NCBI GenBank assembly: GCA_002261155.1
Contig: NKXN01000050.1
Location: 1-34,548 of the forward strand
From: Bacillaceae bacterium SAS-127
Lineage (GTDB): Bacteria; Bacillota; Bacilli; Bacillales; Domibacillaceae
DNA: 34,548 nt
Direction of reading: 5' to 3'
Within the stretch, counting starts at the first letter, position 1; each line of letters starts with the position of its first letter. Of the stretch, positions 26,119-34,423 are shown in pieces. The position numbers and the translations under genes are program-made. The notes under the pieces were generated by a model. It searched no databases. It saw only the letters and a list, made by a program, of their open reading frames with translations, and was not told the origin of the DNA.

Positions 26119-27135
26119 ATGTTTGGAATTGGAAATAGAGATCTTGGAATAGACCTTGGAACGGCGAATACGCTTGTCTATGCCAAAGGAAAAGGTGTAG
26201 TTGTACGCGAGCCTTCAGTGGTGGCGCTTCAAACAGATACAAAACAAATTGTTGCTGTCGGTAATGACGCGAAGAAAATGATTGGCCGTACGCCTGGAAA
26301 TGTGGTCGCTACACGCCCGATGAAGGATGGTGTCATCGCTGATTATGAAACGACAGCTACGATGATTAAATATTATATTAGACAAGCAATGAACGGCGGC
26401 AAGGGGATGTTCGCTAGCAAGCCCTATGTGATGATATGTGTTCCGTCCGGTATTACAGCTGTAGAGGAGCGTGCAGTTATTGATGCAGCTCGCCAAGCAG
26501 GTGCGCGTGATGCTTATACGATTGAAGAGCCTTTTGCGGCAGCTATTGGGGCGAATTTACCTGTTTGGGAGCCTACAGGCAGTATGGTCGTTGACATTGG
26601 TGGGGGAACGACAGAAGTCGCCATTATTTCATTAGGTGGTATCGTGACAAGTGAATCATTGCGTATTGCCGGAGATGAAATGGATGATGCGATTGTTGCC
26701 TATATTCGTAAGCAATATAATTTATTAATTGGGGACCGCACATCTGAAGCGATCAAAATGGAGATTGGTTCTGCAGGTGATTTTGAAGAAATTCCAAACA
26801 TGGAAATTCGCGGGCGTGATTTATTGACAGGCCTTCCGAAAACGATTGAAATTACTGGACAAGAGATTGCGGATGCGTTGAAAGATACGGTGTATGCGAT
26901 TGTTGATACAGTGAAAAGTACGTTAGAAAAAACACCACCAGAGCTTGCGGCAGATATCATGGATCGCGGAATTGTACTGACTGGAGGCGGTGCTTTATTA
27001 CGCAATTTAGATAAAGTCATCAGTCAAGAAACGAATATGCCAGTACTAATTGCTGAAGACCCACTTGACTGTGTTGCTGTCGGTACAGGCTTAGCATTAG
27101 ACCATATCCATTTATTTAAAAATAAAAACAAATAA
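26119..27135 (+). CDS. mreB: Rod-shape actin homologue MreB
   Basis: Bacterial actin that guides lateral wall synthesis as membrane-bound filaments. 338 residues, against 337 in B. subtilis. The phosphate-1 loop [16 protein letters not shown], the phosphate-2 loop [18 protein letters not shown] and the adenosine motif [15 protein letters not shown] are present. The N-terminus begins [26 protein letters not shown] precedes the ATG. It starts the mreB-mreC-mreD-minC-minD group. Confidence 0.98.
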   Translation: MFGIGNRDLGIDLGTANTLVYAKGKGVVVREPSVVALQTDTKQIVAVGNDAKKMIGRTPGNVVATRPMKDGVIADYETTATMIKYYIRQAMNGGKGMFASKPYVMICVPSGITAVEERAVIDAARQAGARDAYTIEEPFAAAIGANLPVWEPTGSMVVDIGGGTTEVAIISLGGIVTSESLRIAGDEMDDAIVAYIRKQYNLLIGDRTSEAIKMEIGSAGDFEEIPNMEIRGRDLLTGLPKTIEITGQEIADALKDTVYAIVDTVKSTLEKTPPELAADIMDRGIVLTGGGALLRNLDKVISQETNMPVLIAEDPLDCVAVGTGLALDHIHLFKNKNK

Positions 27136-27147
27136 TGAATTATTTAT

Positions 27148-27173
27148 TCCGGCAGCGGCTTTCTGCTGCCGGA
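27148..27173 (+). terminator. GC-rich hairpin between mreB and mreC, no U-run
   Basis: TCCGGCAGC (27148-27156) is exactly complementary to GCTGCCGGA (27165-27173), with an 8-nt loop. TTCTAACTTA follows instead of a U-run. More likely an mRNA processing or stabilising element that leaves more mreB than mreC message than a full terminator. Confidence 0.6.
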
Positions 27174-27207
27174 TTCTAACTTAATGCAAAAAATAGAGGT
27201 GGAATAG

Positions 27208-28101
27208 ATGCCACAATTTTTTACAAACAAGCGCTTGATTATTCTTCTCGGCAGTATTATCGTTCTTGTCGCGTTGATTGGTCTTTCTCTTCGTGAACGC
27301 GAGAATATTTCTTGGCCTGAACAATTTGTAAAAGATATTGTCGGTTTAGGGCAAGTAGTTGTTTCTAAACCTGCCAATAGTGTTGCAGGGTTTTTTAATG
27401 ATATTGGGAATTTACGAAATACGTACAAAGAAAATGAAAAACTAAAAACTCATTTAGATCAGTTAGCTCAGCTTGAAAGTGATGTCGCACGATTAGAGAA
27501 AGATAATAAGGAACTTCGAGCAATCATCGATAAAAAGCAAAGTTTAGCAGATTATGAGCCTATTCAAGCTACGGTCATTGCACAGAACCCGGAGCGTTGG
27601 TTCGATGTGATGACGATTGATCAAGGATCAGCTAGCGGTATTGAGCCTAATATGGCTGTGATGACTGTAGAGGGGTTAGTTGGGAAAGTGAAAAACACGT
27701 CCAAATTTACTTCTACCGTGCAATTGCTTAGTGCTCACGATCCGAGAAACCGAGTATCAGCCGTCATTCAAGGCAAAAAAAATATTTACGGTGTGATTGA
27801 AGGATATGATAAAGAAAAAGGCTTGCTGTTAATGACAAAAATTCCTTATGACTCTAAAGTGAAGAAAGGAATGGCTGTCACAACCTCAGGAAAAGGCGGC
27901 GTGTTTCCTAAAGGGTTGATTATCGGCGAAGTGAAAAAGCTAGTACCAGACCAATTCGGCTTAACACAGACAGCCTTAATTAAGCCAGCTGCTAAGTTGA
28001 ATGATATAGAACATGTGATGGTAGCTAAGCGAGGGATGACAACGGTGTTGCCAGAAAAACAAGAGCGCCAGCAAGTGATGGTTGAGGAGGGAGGTCTGTG
28101 A
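27208..28101 (+). CDS. mreC: Rod-shape determining protein MreC
   Basis: Bitopic membrane protein that links MreB filaments to the wall-synthesis enzymes. 297 residues: a membrane segment at about 10-26 (LIILLGSIIVLVALIGL), a coiled coil at about 70-112 (KENEKLKTHLDQLAQLESD and onward), and the beta-barrel extracytoplasmic domain (RWFDVMTIDQGSASGIEPNMAV, HDPRNRVSAVIQG). The ATG follows AGAGGTGGA. It lies 72 nt after mreB across a hairpin. Its stop overlaps the mreD start (GTGA). Confidence 0.97.
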   Translation: MPQFFTNKRLIILLGSIIVLVALIGLSLRERENISWPEQFVKDIVGLGQVVVSKPANSVAGFFNDIGNLRNTYKENEKLKTHLDQLAQLESDVARLEKDNKELRAIIDKKQSLADYEPIQATVIAQNPERWFDVMTIDQGSASGIEPNMAVMTVEGLVGKVKNTSKFTSTVQLLSAHDPRNRVSAVIQGKKNIYGVIEGYDKEKGLLLMTKIPYDSKVKKGMAVTTSGKGGVFPKGLIIGEVKKLVPDQFGLTQTALIKPAAKLNDIEHVMVAKRGMTTVLPEKQERQQVMVEEGGL

Positions 28102-28613
28102 AGCGCGTTCTCCTCCCTCTATTAATGGCGATTCTTTTTTACAGTGATAGCGTGTTAGTTTCTTGGATTCCTGCCCGTGTTTTTGATGGTGAATATATTT
28201 TAGTGCCGCGTTTGTTTGTCATCGGCTTATTGTTGATGTCGATTTACTTTGATCGAAATACAGCGATCAAATATGGTTTCTTTTTCGGTTTTCTTTTTGA
28301 TATTTTTTATACGGGTGTTTTAGGTGCCTATATGTTCTTTTTGCCGTTCCTTGTGTATATCACATCGAAAATGGTAAAAGTTTTGCAGAATCATTTATTC
28401 ATTGTCGCTTTTATCGTTGTTTTTGATATATTTCTGTTAGAATTAATTATGTTTCAATTAAATATGTTTGTGAGCCGAGCAGAGATGCAAATGTCACAAT
28501 TTTTCTCAATTCGATTATGGCCGACTTTACTTTTAAATTTAATTTTTTATCTGTTTGCTGCTGTTCCACTGAAGAATGCCTTTGAAAAACTTCGTCGAAT
28601 CTATTTCGATTAA
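28098..28613 (+). CDS. mreD: Rod-shape determining protein MreD
   Basis: Polytopic membrane partner of MreC and MreB; 171 residues with five or six hydrophobic segments. Typical features are VLVSWIPARVFDGEYILVP near the start and FFFGFLFDIFYTGVLGAYM in the middle. The start is GTG, overlapping the mreC stop by four bases (GTGA), with GGAGGGAGG inside the end of mreC. minC follows after about 70 nt. Little else can be read from a protein this hydrophobic. Confidence 0.95.
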   Translation: MKRVLLPLLMAILFYSDSVLVSWIPARVFDGEYILVPRLFVIGLLLMSIYFDRNTAIKYGFFFGFLFDIFYTGVLGAYMFFLPFLVYITSKMVKVLQNHLFIVAFIVVFDIFLLELIMFQLNMFVSRAEMQMSQFFSIRLWPTLLLNLIFYLFAAVPLKNAFEKLRRIYFD

Positions 28614-28683
28614 TGGTCGACTTAAAAAGGAAAAACAAGAGGACTTGTCGAATTATTTGGACAACAGAGGTGAAATGCATGCT

Positions 28684-29370
28684 ATGAAAACGAAACAAAA
28701 TGTTGTCATAAAGGGAACAAAAGATGGATTGACGTTGCATTTGAGTGACAAATGTGCCTATGTTGAATTATTAGCTGAATTGAAAGAGAAAATGGTAACA
28801 GTAAACGATCAAGATCAAGGGTCCATCATTACCGTTACTGTCCAATTAGGGAACCGCTACTTAACAGAAGAAGAAATAGATGAAGTGACGAATCTGATTT
28901 TAGAGCAAAAGCATCTTGTAGTCGGCGAGGTAAAATCTAACGTAATGACTGTTGAAGACGCGATTCGCTGGAAAGAAGAAAGTGAAATTGTTTCATATAC
29001 AGGCAGAGTTCGCTCTGGGCAAGTGTTAGAAGTTGCTGGCGATCTCCTGTTAATCGGTGATGTAAATCCAGGCGGAACGGTGAGAGCCGGCCGGAATATT
29101 TTCATTATGGGGGCTTTAAAGGGAATGGCTCACGCAGGGTGCTATGGGGATGACTGTGCTGTCATTGTTGCTGGTCAAATGATGCCTACACAACTTAGAA
29201 TTAGCCGCTATTTAAATCGTGCACCTGACCGCTATGAAGAAGATGAAAGCTTCGAAACGGAATGCGCCTACATAGATGAATCTGATCAAATTGTTGTTGA
29301 CCGTTTACAGGTGTTAAAGCATCTGAGACCGGAGATTTCTACGTTAAAAGGGGGAAACCATAGTGGGTGA
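28684..29370 (+). CDS. minC: Septum-site determining protein MinC
   Basis: Inhibitor of FtsZ ring formation that works at poles together with MinD. 228 residues. The N-terminal FtsZ-binding domain begins QNVVIKGTKDGLTLHLSD; the C-terminal beta-helix that binds MinD contains RSGQVLEVAGDLLLIGDV and AGRNIFIMGALKGMAHAG. The frame starts at a TTG inside mreD's end (28576), but MKTKQNVVIKG at the ATG at 28684 matches B. subtilis, with AGAGGTG 11 nt upstream; another ATG at 28675 has only a 2-nt spacing. It overlaps minD by eight bases. Confidence 0.95.
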   Translation: MKTKQNVVIKGTKDGLTLHLSDKCAYVELLAELKEKMVTVNDQDQGSIITVTVQLGNRYLTEEEIDEVTNLILEQKHLVVGEVKSNVMTVEDAIRWKEESEIVSYTGRVRSGQVLEVAGDLLLIGDVNPGGTVRAGRNIFIMGALKGMAHAGCYGDDCAVIVAGQMMPTQLRISRYLNRAPDRYEEDESFETECAYIDESDQIVVDRLQVLKHLRPEISTLKGGNHSG

Positions 29371-30169
29371 GGCTATAGTTATTACATCTGGTAAAGGTGG
29401 AGTGGGCAAAACGACCACTTCAGCTAATTTAGGTACAGCACTTGCTCTGCAAGAAAAGAAGGTTTGTTTAGTAGATACAGATATTGGTCTGCGCAATCTA
29501 GATGTTGTGATGGGGCTTGAAAATCGCATCATTTATGATTTAGTCGATGTCGTCGAGGGACGCTGTAAAATTCATCAAGCACTGGTGAAAGATAAGCGTT
29601 TTAATGATTTATTATTTTTATTGCCGGCCGCTCAAACATCCGATAAATCAGCTGTGACGCCAGAACAGATGAAGAAATTAGTCGATGAATTAAAGCAGGA
29701 TTTTGATTATGTATTGATTGACTGTCCAGCAGGAATTGAACAAGGGTATAAAAATGCGATCGCTGGAGCGGATAAAGCCATTGTGATTACGACACCAGAA
29801 AAATCCGCTGTTCGTGATGCAGACCGAGTGATCGGCTTGCTAGAAAAAGAAGAAGGAATGGAACCACCCAAATTAATTATTAATCGGATTCGCAGCCATA
29901 TGATGCAGCAAGGAGACATGCTTGATGTCGATGAAGTGGCAACGCATTTATCGATTGAATTAATTGGGATCGTGGTAGATGACGAGGATGTCATTAAGTC
30001 TTCACATAATGGTGAACCGATCACGCATAACCCGAATAATCGAGCTTCCATTGCTTATCGCAATATCGCTAGAAGAATTCTTGGTGAATCGATTCCTCTT
30101 CAACCGCTTGAAGAAGGAAAAGTAGGATTGTTTACTCGTTTTAAAAGTTTTTTCAGTGTACGCTCTTAA
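29363..30169 (+). CDS. minD: Septum-site determining ATPase MinD
   Basis: ParA/MinD-type ATPase that carries MinC to the membrane. 268 residues, the same as B. subtilis. The deviant Walker A motif SGKGGVGKTT lies at 9-18 with the signature Lys11. DTDIGLRNLD and DYVLIDCPAGIE follow. The C-terminus GLFTRFKSFFSVRS is the amphipathic membrane-targeting helix. The start is GTG, overlapping the end of minC by eight bases, with AAAGGGGG just upstream. Its stop is followed by a leader-like region before spoIVFA. Confidence 0.97.
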   Translation: MGEAIVITSGKGGVGKTTTSANLGTALALQEKKVCLVDTDIGLRNLDVVMGLENRIIYDLVDVVEGRCKIHQALVKDKRFNDLLFLLPAAQTSDKSAVTPEQMKKLVDELKQDFDYVLIDCPAGIEQGYKNAIAGADKAIVITTPEKSAVRDADRVIGLLEKEEGMEPPKLIINRIRSHMMQQGDMLDVDEVATHLSIELIGIVVDDEDVIKSSHNGEPITHNPNNRASIAYRNIARRILGESIPLQPLEEGKVGLFTRFKSFFSVRS

Positions 30170-30170
30170 G

Positions 30171-30200
30171 AAATAAATAGAAGAGGCTTCTTCATACATA
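30171..30200 (+). promoter_or_regulatory. Possible sigma-E promoter for spoIVFA-spoIVFB (weak)
   Basis: AAATAAA (30171-30177), a 15-bp spacer and CATACATA (30193-30200) resemble the sigma-E consensus; the -10 matches 7 of 8, the -35 only partly. B. subtilis spoIVF is sigma-E dependent. It lies ahead of a U-run hairpin, which is awkward for a promoter. Confidence 0.3.
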
Positions 30201-30224
30201 TGTAGCTATTTCATGATCGATAGT

Positions 30225-30255
30225 AGCTTCTTAAATGAGAGGCTTCTTTTTTTTT
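30225..30255 (+). terminator. U-run hairpin after minD, attenuator-like
   Basis: AGCTTCTT (30225-30232) pairs with GAGAGGCT (30237-30244) with two G-U pairs and a 4-nt loop, then TCTTTTTTTTT. The 11-mer AGAGGCTTCTT occurs at 30182-30192 and again at 30238-30248, so the upstream copy can pair with the same AGCTTCTT and compete with the terminator. Confidence 0.6.
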
Positions 30256-30300
30256 CACTCCTTTCATATCTTTTATTAATGACTGTTAATAAAGGAGTGA
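30255..30300 (+). promoter_or_regulatory. Hairpin sequestering the spoIVFA ribosome-binding site
   Basis: TCACTCCTTT (30255-30264) is exactly complementary to AAAGGAGTGA (30291-30300), which contains the Shine-Dalgarno of spoIVFA. An inner stem ATTAA/TTAAT (30275-30279 with 30286-30290) closes the loop. When folded, ribosome access to the TTG start at 30306 should be reduced. Confidence 0.6.
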
Positions 30301-30305
30301 GCTAG

Positions 30306-30956
30306 TTGAAGGAAGAGGAGAAGGACTTATTATCGATTGAACAAGAACAGCAGGATGGTCACCCGCTTTTTCGATTGGACCGTTTTCTATTTAAAGTTTT
30401 AGCTTCTTTAATATTGGTCCTTGCTGTTGCTATTATGTTTAAACAATCATCGTCCCCATTCCTTGAAGGACAGGCTTGGATGCAAGAGGTCATGGAAAAG
30501 GAATTTCAATTTTCAAAAGCGGCTGAGTGGTATGAGAAAACATTGGGAGAACCGCTTCCTTTTACCGTTGATGGCTGGACAGAAGAGGAGAAAGTAGTCA
30601 ATGAACAAGCGGAGTATGCTGTACCTGTCTCTGGAAAAGTGATTGAAGACTTTCAGACGAACGGGAAGGGACTTATGGTTGAAGCTGAGCCGAACGAAGG
30701 AGTAAAGGCGGTTAAAGATGGAACGGTCCTCTTTGTTGGGCAAAAGAAAGAATTTGGACAATTAGTGATCGTTCAGCATGCGGATAATAGTGAATCGTGG
30801 TATGGGCATATTGCGAATCCTTCTGTCCAGCCTTATGAAAAAGTGACAGCGGGAAGTGTGTTAGCACAATTGTCACCAAATGAACAGACGTTTTACCTTG
30901 CGATTAAGAAAGATGGTATATTTGTCGACCCGGGTTCGGTGATCTCCTTTGAATAA
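30306..30956 (+). CDS. spoIVFA: Stage IV sporulation protein SpoIVFA
   Basis: Regulatory partner of the intramembrane protease SpoIVFB in the forespore's outer membrane; it anchors BofA and SpoIVFB until the forespore signal arrives. 216 residues, shorter than the 264 in B. subtilis, mostly at the N-terminus. A membrane segment lies at about 27-46 (FLFKVLASLILVLAVAIMF); the C-terminal half has an M23/LytM-like fold (GVKAVKDGTVLFVGQKKEFG, QHADNSESWYGHIA). The metal-binding residues expected of active M23 peptidases are not all present, fitting a non-enzymatic role. The start is TTG at 30306 after AAAGGAGTGA. It overlaps spoIVFB by eight bases. Confidence 0.92.
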   Translation: MKEEEKDLLSIEQEQQDGHPLFRLDRFLFKVLASLILVLAVAIMFKQSSSPFLEGQAWMQEVMEKEFQFSKAAEWYEKTLGEPLPFTVDGWTEEEKVVNEQAEYAVPVSGKVIEDFQTNGKGLMVEAEPNEGVKAVKDGTVLFVGQKKEFGQLVIVQHADNSESWYGHIANPSVQPYEKVTAGSVLAQLSPNEQTFYLAIKKDGIFVDPGSVISFE

Positions 30957-31806
30957 TCTACTTCGAAAGGTATACATTCATCCGCTGATGTGGGTCATGA
31001 TTGCCTTTTCAGTTCTGACTGGTTATTTTATCGATTTGTTGCTCGTTTTTTTAATTATCGTGATGCATGAATTAGGGCATGCTGCGATGGCTTTGTCGTT
31101 TCGATGGCGGATCAAGCGAATTGTATTTCTTCCTTTTGGTGGCGTAGCAGAGGTAGACGAGCATGGGAATCGACCACCTAAAGAAGAGTTGTTCGTTATT
31201 TTGGCTGGTCCGTTACAGCATCTTTGGTTGTTTATTGCCGCTTGGTTGTTATTTACGGCAGGGTGGATATCAGACAATCTTTATCAACATTTTTGGCAAT
31301 TTAATTTGGCGATTTTATTATTTAATTTGCTTCCCGTATATCCGCTTGATGGGGGAAAGTTGTTAATGCTTTTTGTTTCTTTACAACGCCCTTTTCTGTT
31401 AACGATTCGTCTTGCTATGATCTTTTCTGCTATCTGTTTAGTACTTCTTCAATTGCTGATTTTGCTGTTTTTACCGTTTCACTTTCAAGCTTGGTTAATT
31501 ATCGCTTATTTGACGGTCGCTCTATGGCGTGAATGGAAGGACAAGCATTATACGTTCATTCGCTTCCTATTAGAAAGACACTATGGAAAAAAAGATGTCG
31601 CAGTAAATTTAAAGCCGTTGCAGCTGTCGGCGGATACAAAAATTGCCTCTGCTTTAGAACAATTCAGACGTAACACGAAGCATATCGTCTATGTGATAGA
31701 ACAAGGGAAAGAGATTGGGCGGTTGGATGAAAATGAAGTGTTATACGCTTATTTTTCTGAAAAGCGAACGGGAGCTTCTTTAAAGGAATTGCTTCCTCTT
31801 CATTGA
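30949..31806 (+). CDS. spoIVFB: Site-2 protease SpoIVFB, pro-sigma-K processing enzyme
   Basis: Intramembrane metalloprotease that cuts pro-sigma-K in the mother cell. 285 residues with about six membrane segments. The zinc site is H40-E41-x-x-H44 (VMHELGHAAMAL) with Asp134 in VYPLDGGKL. A C-terminal soluble part (about 195-285) looks like a CBS-type domain (KPLQLSADTKIASALEQF, HIVYVIEQGKEIGRL). The start is TTG at 30949, inside the end of spoIVFA, with GGTGA 6 nt upstream; translation is coupled. The next gene's frame overlaps its stop. Confidence 0.95.
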   Translation: MNNLLRKVYIHPLMWVMIAFSVLTGYFIDLLLVFLIIVMHELGHAAMALSFRWRIKRIVFLPFGGVAEVDEHGNRPPKEELFVILAGPLQHLWLFIAAWLLFTAGWISDNLYQHFWQFNLAILLFNLLPVYPLDGGKLLMLFVSLQRPFLLTIRLAMIFSAICLVLLQLLILLFLPFHFQAWLIIAYLTVALWREWKDKHYTFIRFLLERHYGKKDVAVNLKPLQLSADTKIASALEQFRRNTKHIVYVIEQGKEIGRLDENEVLYAYFSEKRTGASLKELLPLH

Positions 31807-31862
31807 CGAATGGAGTATTGCTGAGTAAAGTGGAAGGAAAGACAGTAGAAAGCAGGTTTTGT

Positions 31863-33308
31863 ATGAATACGTTATTGGTTAGTGTGAAGGGAAGAGAAAA
31901 AAGACTAGCGGTCGTGAAAAATGGCCGAGCAGAACAATTTCATCTGTTTCAGCCGGCAGAACAATCTCATGTCGGCTTTTTATATTATGGTATTATTTCT
32001 AAAGTAGAAAAAGGAATGAATGCTTGTTTTGTTAATATTGGTCTTGAGCAAAATGGCTATTTGCACCGCGATCAATTACCAGGTCACCAAAATCGACCGA
32101 TCGAACAAATCATTCATCAAGGACAAAAAATCATTGTGCAAGTGATCAAGGATGGAACGGAGACGAAAGGGCCGCGTCTGTCAGCGATGCTTGAGTGGCC
32201 TGGTGAAAAGCTTGTTTACTTGCCTGAGGGTGGCTATACAGCCCTTTCTAAAAAAGTAGATCAACCGAACAAGCGTCAGCGAGTAGCGGACTGGGCAAAA
32301 AGCTGGAAGCAGGGGGAAGAGGGGCTCATTTTACGCACGGCTGCTTTTGATGCGACAGAAGAAGAACTCGCATCTGAAGGAGAACGGTTAAGAGAGGAAC
32401 ATGGACAGCTCGTCAAAGCGGCGATCATGACGAAAGCTCCGGCGTTATTACGAGAGAAACCGCTCTTAATCGAAGAACTATTTGCCCGAATGCAATCGCT
32501 ACAAACAGGGGAAATCATTTGTGATAGCGCTGACTTTCTGTCGGCTTTAAAGAAAGATCCTCGCTATCATGAAAACCAGTGGCGAGCGCATTATCACTCA
32601 GTGGATGAAGATCTATTTTCAGCTAACGGTATGGATAGTGAGTTGGAAAAAGCATTGAAGCGAGTCGTATGGCTGCCAAGTGGAGGGTTTCTTGTCATTG
32701 AGCGAACGGAAGCGATGACGGTGATCGATGTGAACACCGGAAAGTTTACTGGCAAAAGCAATCAATCTCAAACGGTTTTGTTGACGAATAAAGAGGCTGC
32801 TATCGAAGTAGCTCGCCAGCTACGATTACGCGACATTAGCGGTATGATCATTATTGATTTTATCGATATGTTTCATGATCGAGATCGTGTAACGATTGAA
32901 AAGCTGTTAAAGCAAGAAGTGAAAAAAGATCCGAAATCGGTCTCGATTCGGGAGTTTACTTCTCTCGGTTTAATGCAAATGACAAGGAAAAAAACGAAGC
33001 CGTCGATTTTAGAGACAGTTACTGCTTCTTGCCCTACTTGTCACGGAACAGGTCGGGTGAAAAGTGCGGAAACGATCGCTTTCGAATTAGAGAGGAAGCT
33101 ATTAGAGTATGCAAGAGATGAACAAGAAGCAATTGTTGTGAAAATCACGCCAGACGTGAAAGAGGTCTTTGTTGGAGAACATCATCAGTTTCATCATCAG
33201 CTGGAAGAACTCCTTCATAAGAAAATTATTTATCGCCTAGTCGACCATTCGATGCCTCTAGGTGCAATCATCCGAACAGGGACGGTTGCTGAGCTTTCAA
33301 CTAATTAA
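31863..33308 (+). CDS. rng: Ribonuclease E/G family protein
   Basis: Endoribonuclease of the RNase E/G family acting in rRNA maturation and mRNA decay. 481 residues from the ATG at 31863. The N-terminus MNTLLVSVKGREKRLAVVKN and an S1-like domain (GIISKVEKGMNACFVNIG) match the family. The catalytic metal-binding Asp289 (TVIDVNTGKFTG) and Asp332 (IIIDFIDM) are 43 residues apart, as in E. coli RNase E, and the zinc-link cysteines are Cys390 and Cys393 (SCPTCHGTG). The frame opens at a TTG at 31803 overlapping the spoIVFB stop; the first 20 residues of that version look unlike the family, so the ATG is preferred, though its ribosome-binding site is weak. B. subtilis lacks this gene. Confidence 0.92.
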   Translation: MNTLLVSVKGREKRLAVVKNGRAEQFHLFQPAEQSHVGFLYYGIISKVEKGMNACFVNIGLEQNGYLHRDQLPGHQNRPIEQIIHQGQKIIVQVIKDGTETKGPRLSAMLEWPGEKLVYLPEGGYTALSKKVDQPNKRQRVADWAKSWKQGEEGLILRTAAFDATEEELASEGERLREEHGQLVKAAIMTKAPALLREKPLLIEELFARMQSLQTGEIICDSADFLSALKKDPRYHENQWRAHYHSVDEDLFSANGMDSELEKALKRVVWLPSGGFLVIERTEAMTVIDVNTGKFTGKSNQSQTVLLTNKEAAIEVARQLRLRDISGMIIIDFIDMFHDRDRVTIEKLLKQEVKKDPKSVSIREFTSLGLMQMTRKKTKPSILETVTASCPTCHGTGRVKSAETIAFELERKLLEYARDEQEAIVVKITPDVKEVFVGEHHQFHHQLEELLHKKIIYRLVDHSMPLGAIIRTGTVAELSTN

Positions 33309-33321
33309 TCACGAAAAAACG

Positions 33322-33350
33322 TTGACACTATGCTAGTAAAATGATAAGAT
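33322..33350 (+). promoter_or_regulatory. Promoter of rplU-prp-rpmA
   Basis: -35 TTGACA (33322-33327), a 17-bp spacer and -10 TAAGAT (33345-33350), with TG upstream of the -10. Close to the vegetative consensus, as expected for ribosomal genes. Transcription should begin near 33357. Confidence 0.9.
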
Positions 33351-33356
33351 TCTAAT

Positions 33357-33460
33357 GTTATTGTTTGTAGCACCCGTGCTACAACCGCGCATTCCAGGTT
33401 ATAAGTGTTTGCTTTTGTAGCATTCCACCTGAAAATGGCGAGTCTGAGTTTATTAAGGAG
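33357..33460 (+). ncRNA. L21 leader RNA
   Basis: The roughly 110-nt 5' UTR of rplU. It has a hairpin TTGTAGCA/TGCTACAA (33365-33384, 4-nt loop), then CAGGT (33395-33399) complementary to ACCTG (33427-33431), and GCATTCC appears at both places. A structured leader before rplU is known in B. subtilis and relatives and is thought to regulate the operon through L21. The match here is by position and structure, read by eye. Confidence 0.75.
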
Positions 33461-33469
33461 GTGCAGAGA

Positions 33470-33778
33470 ATGTACGCAATTATTGAAACTGGCGGTAAAC
33501 AACTAAAGGTAGAAGAAGGTCAAGCAATCTACATTGAAAAATTAGATGCAACAGAAGGTGATTCTGTTACATTTGATCAAGTATTATTCGTTGGCGGCGA
33601 CACTGTAAAGGTAGGAAGCCCACTTGTTGAGGGAGCTACTGTTACAGCAAAAGTTGAAAAACAAGGTCGTCAAAAGAAAATTACTGTTTTCAAATTAAAA
33701 GCTAAGAAAAACTACCGCAGAAAACAAGGTCATCGTCAACCATACACTAAAGTTGTTATTGAAAAAATCAACGCGTAA
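33470..33778 (+). CDS. rplU: Ribosomal protein L21 (bL21)
   Basis: Large-subunit protein that binds 23S rRNA. 102 residues, as in B. subtilis. Starts [19 protein letters not shown] and has the C-terminal [17 protein letters not shown] motif typical of bL21. The frame opens at a GTG at 33461, but AGGAGG just before the ATG at 33470 fixes the start. First gene of the rplU-prp-rpmA operon, after a structured leader. Confidence 0.98.
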   Translation: MYAIIETGGKQLKVEEGQAIYIEKLDATEGDSVTFDQVLFVGGDTVKVGSPLVEGATVTAKVEKQGRQKKITVFKLKAKKNYRRKQGHRQPYTKVVIEKINA

Positions 33779-33790
33779 GGCGATGTTTTT

Positions 33791-34123
33791 ATGATTCAAG
33801 TAAACATAACGAAGCGTCCTTCCGGAAAGATTTCATCTTTCCTCATGGAAGGTCATGCTGAATTTGCTGAATACGGAAAAGATTTAGTTTGTGCAGCGGC
33901 AACAGCCGTAACTTTCGGAGGGCTGAATGCTATTCTTTCTTTGACAGAGGCGGATCTCCAAATCGATCAAGGAAAAGATGGCGGTTTTCTTCGCTGTATT
34001 GTACCGGAAAATCTTCCGGAAAGCGAACAGGAGAAAGTGCAGTTGCTTTTTGAAGGCATGGTAGTTTCCTTGCAAACAATCGAACGTGATTATAGCAAAC
34101 ATTTAAAAATCATCTTTCACTAG
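33791..34123 (+). CDS. prp: Ribosomal-processing cysteine protease Prp (YsxB)
   Basis: Cysteine protease that removes the N-terminal extension of ribosomal protein L27. 110 residues. The catalytic pair is His22 (EGHAEFAEYG) and Cys34 (LVCAAATAV), at the same numbers as in the characterised Staphylococcus aureus enzyme. Its substrate, rpmA, is the next gene, and that L27 carries the cleavable extension, so enzyme and target match. It lies 12 nt after rplU and 15 nt before the rpmA ATG. Confidence 0.97.
   Translation: MIQVNITKRPSGKISSFLMEGHAEFAEYGKDLVCAAATAVTFGGLNAILSLTEADLQIDQGKDGGFLRCIVPENLPESEQEKVQLLFEGMVVSLQTIERDYSKHLKIIFH

Positions 34124-34423
<300 letters not shown>

Noticed and set aside
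29707-30051. 114-residue minus-strand frame inside minD
   Set aside because: Antisense to a conserved ATPase gene, Ser-rich, no independent signals.
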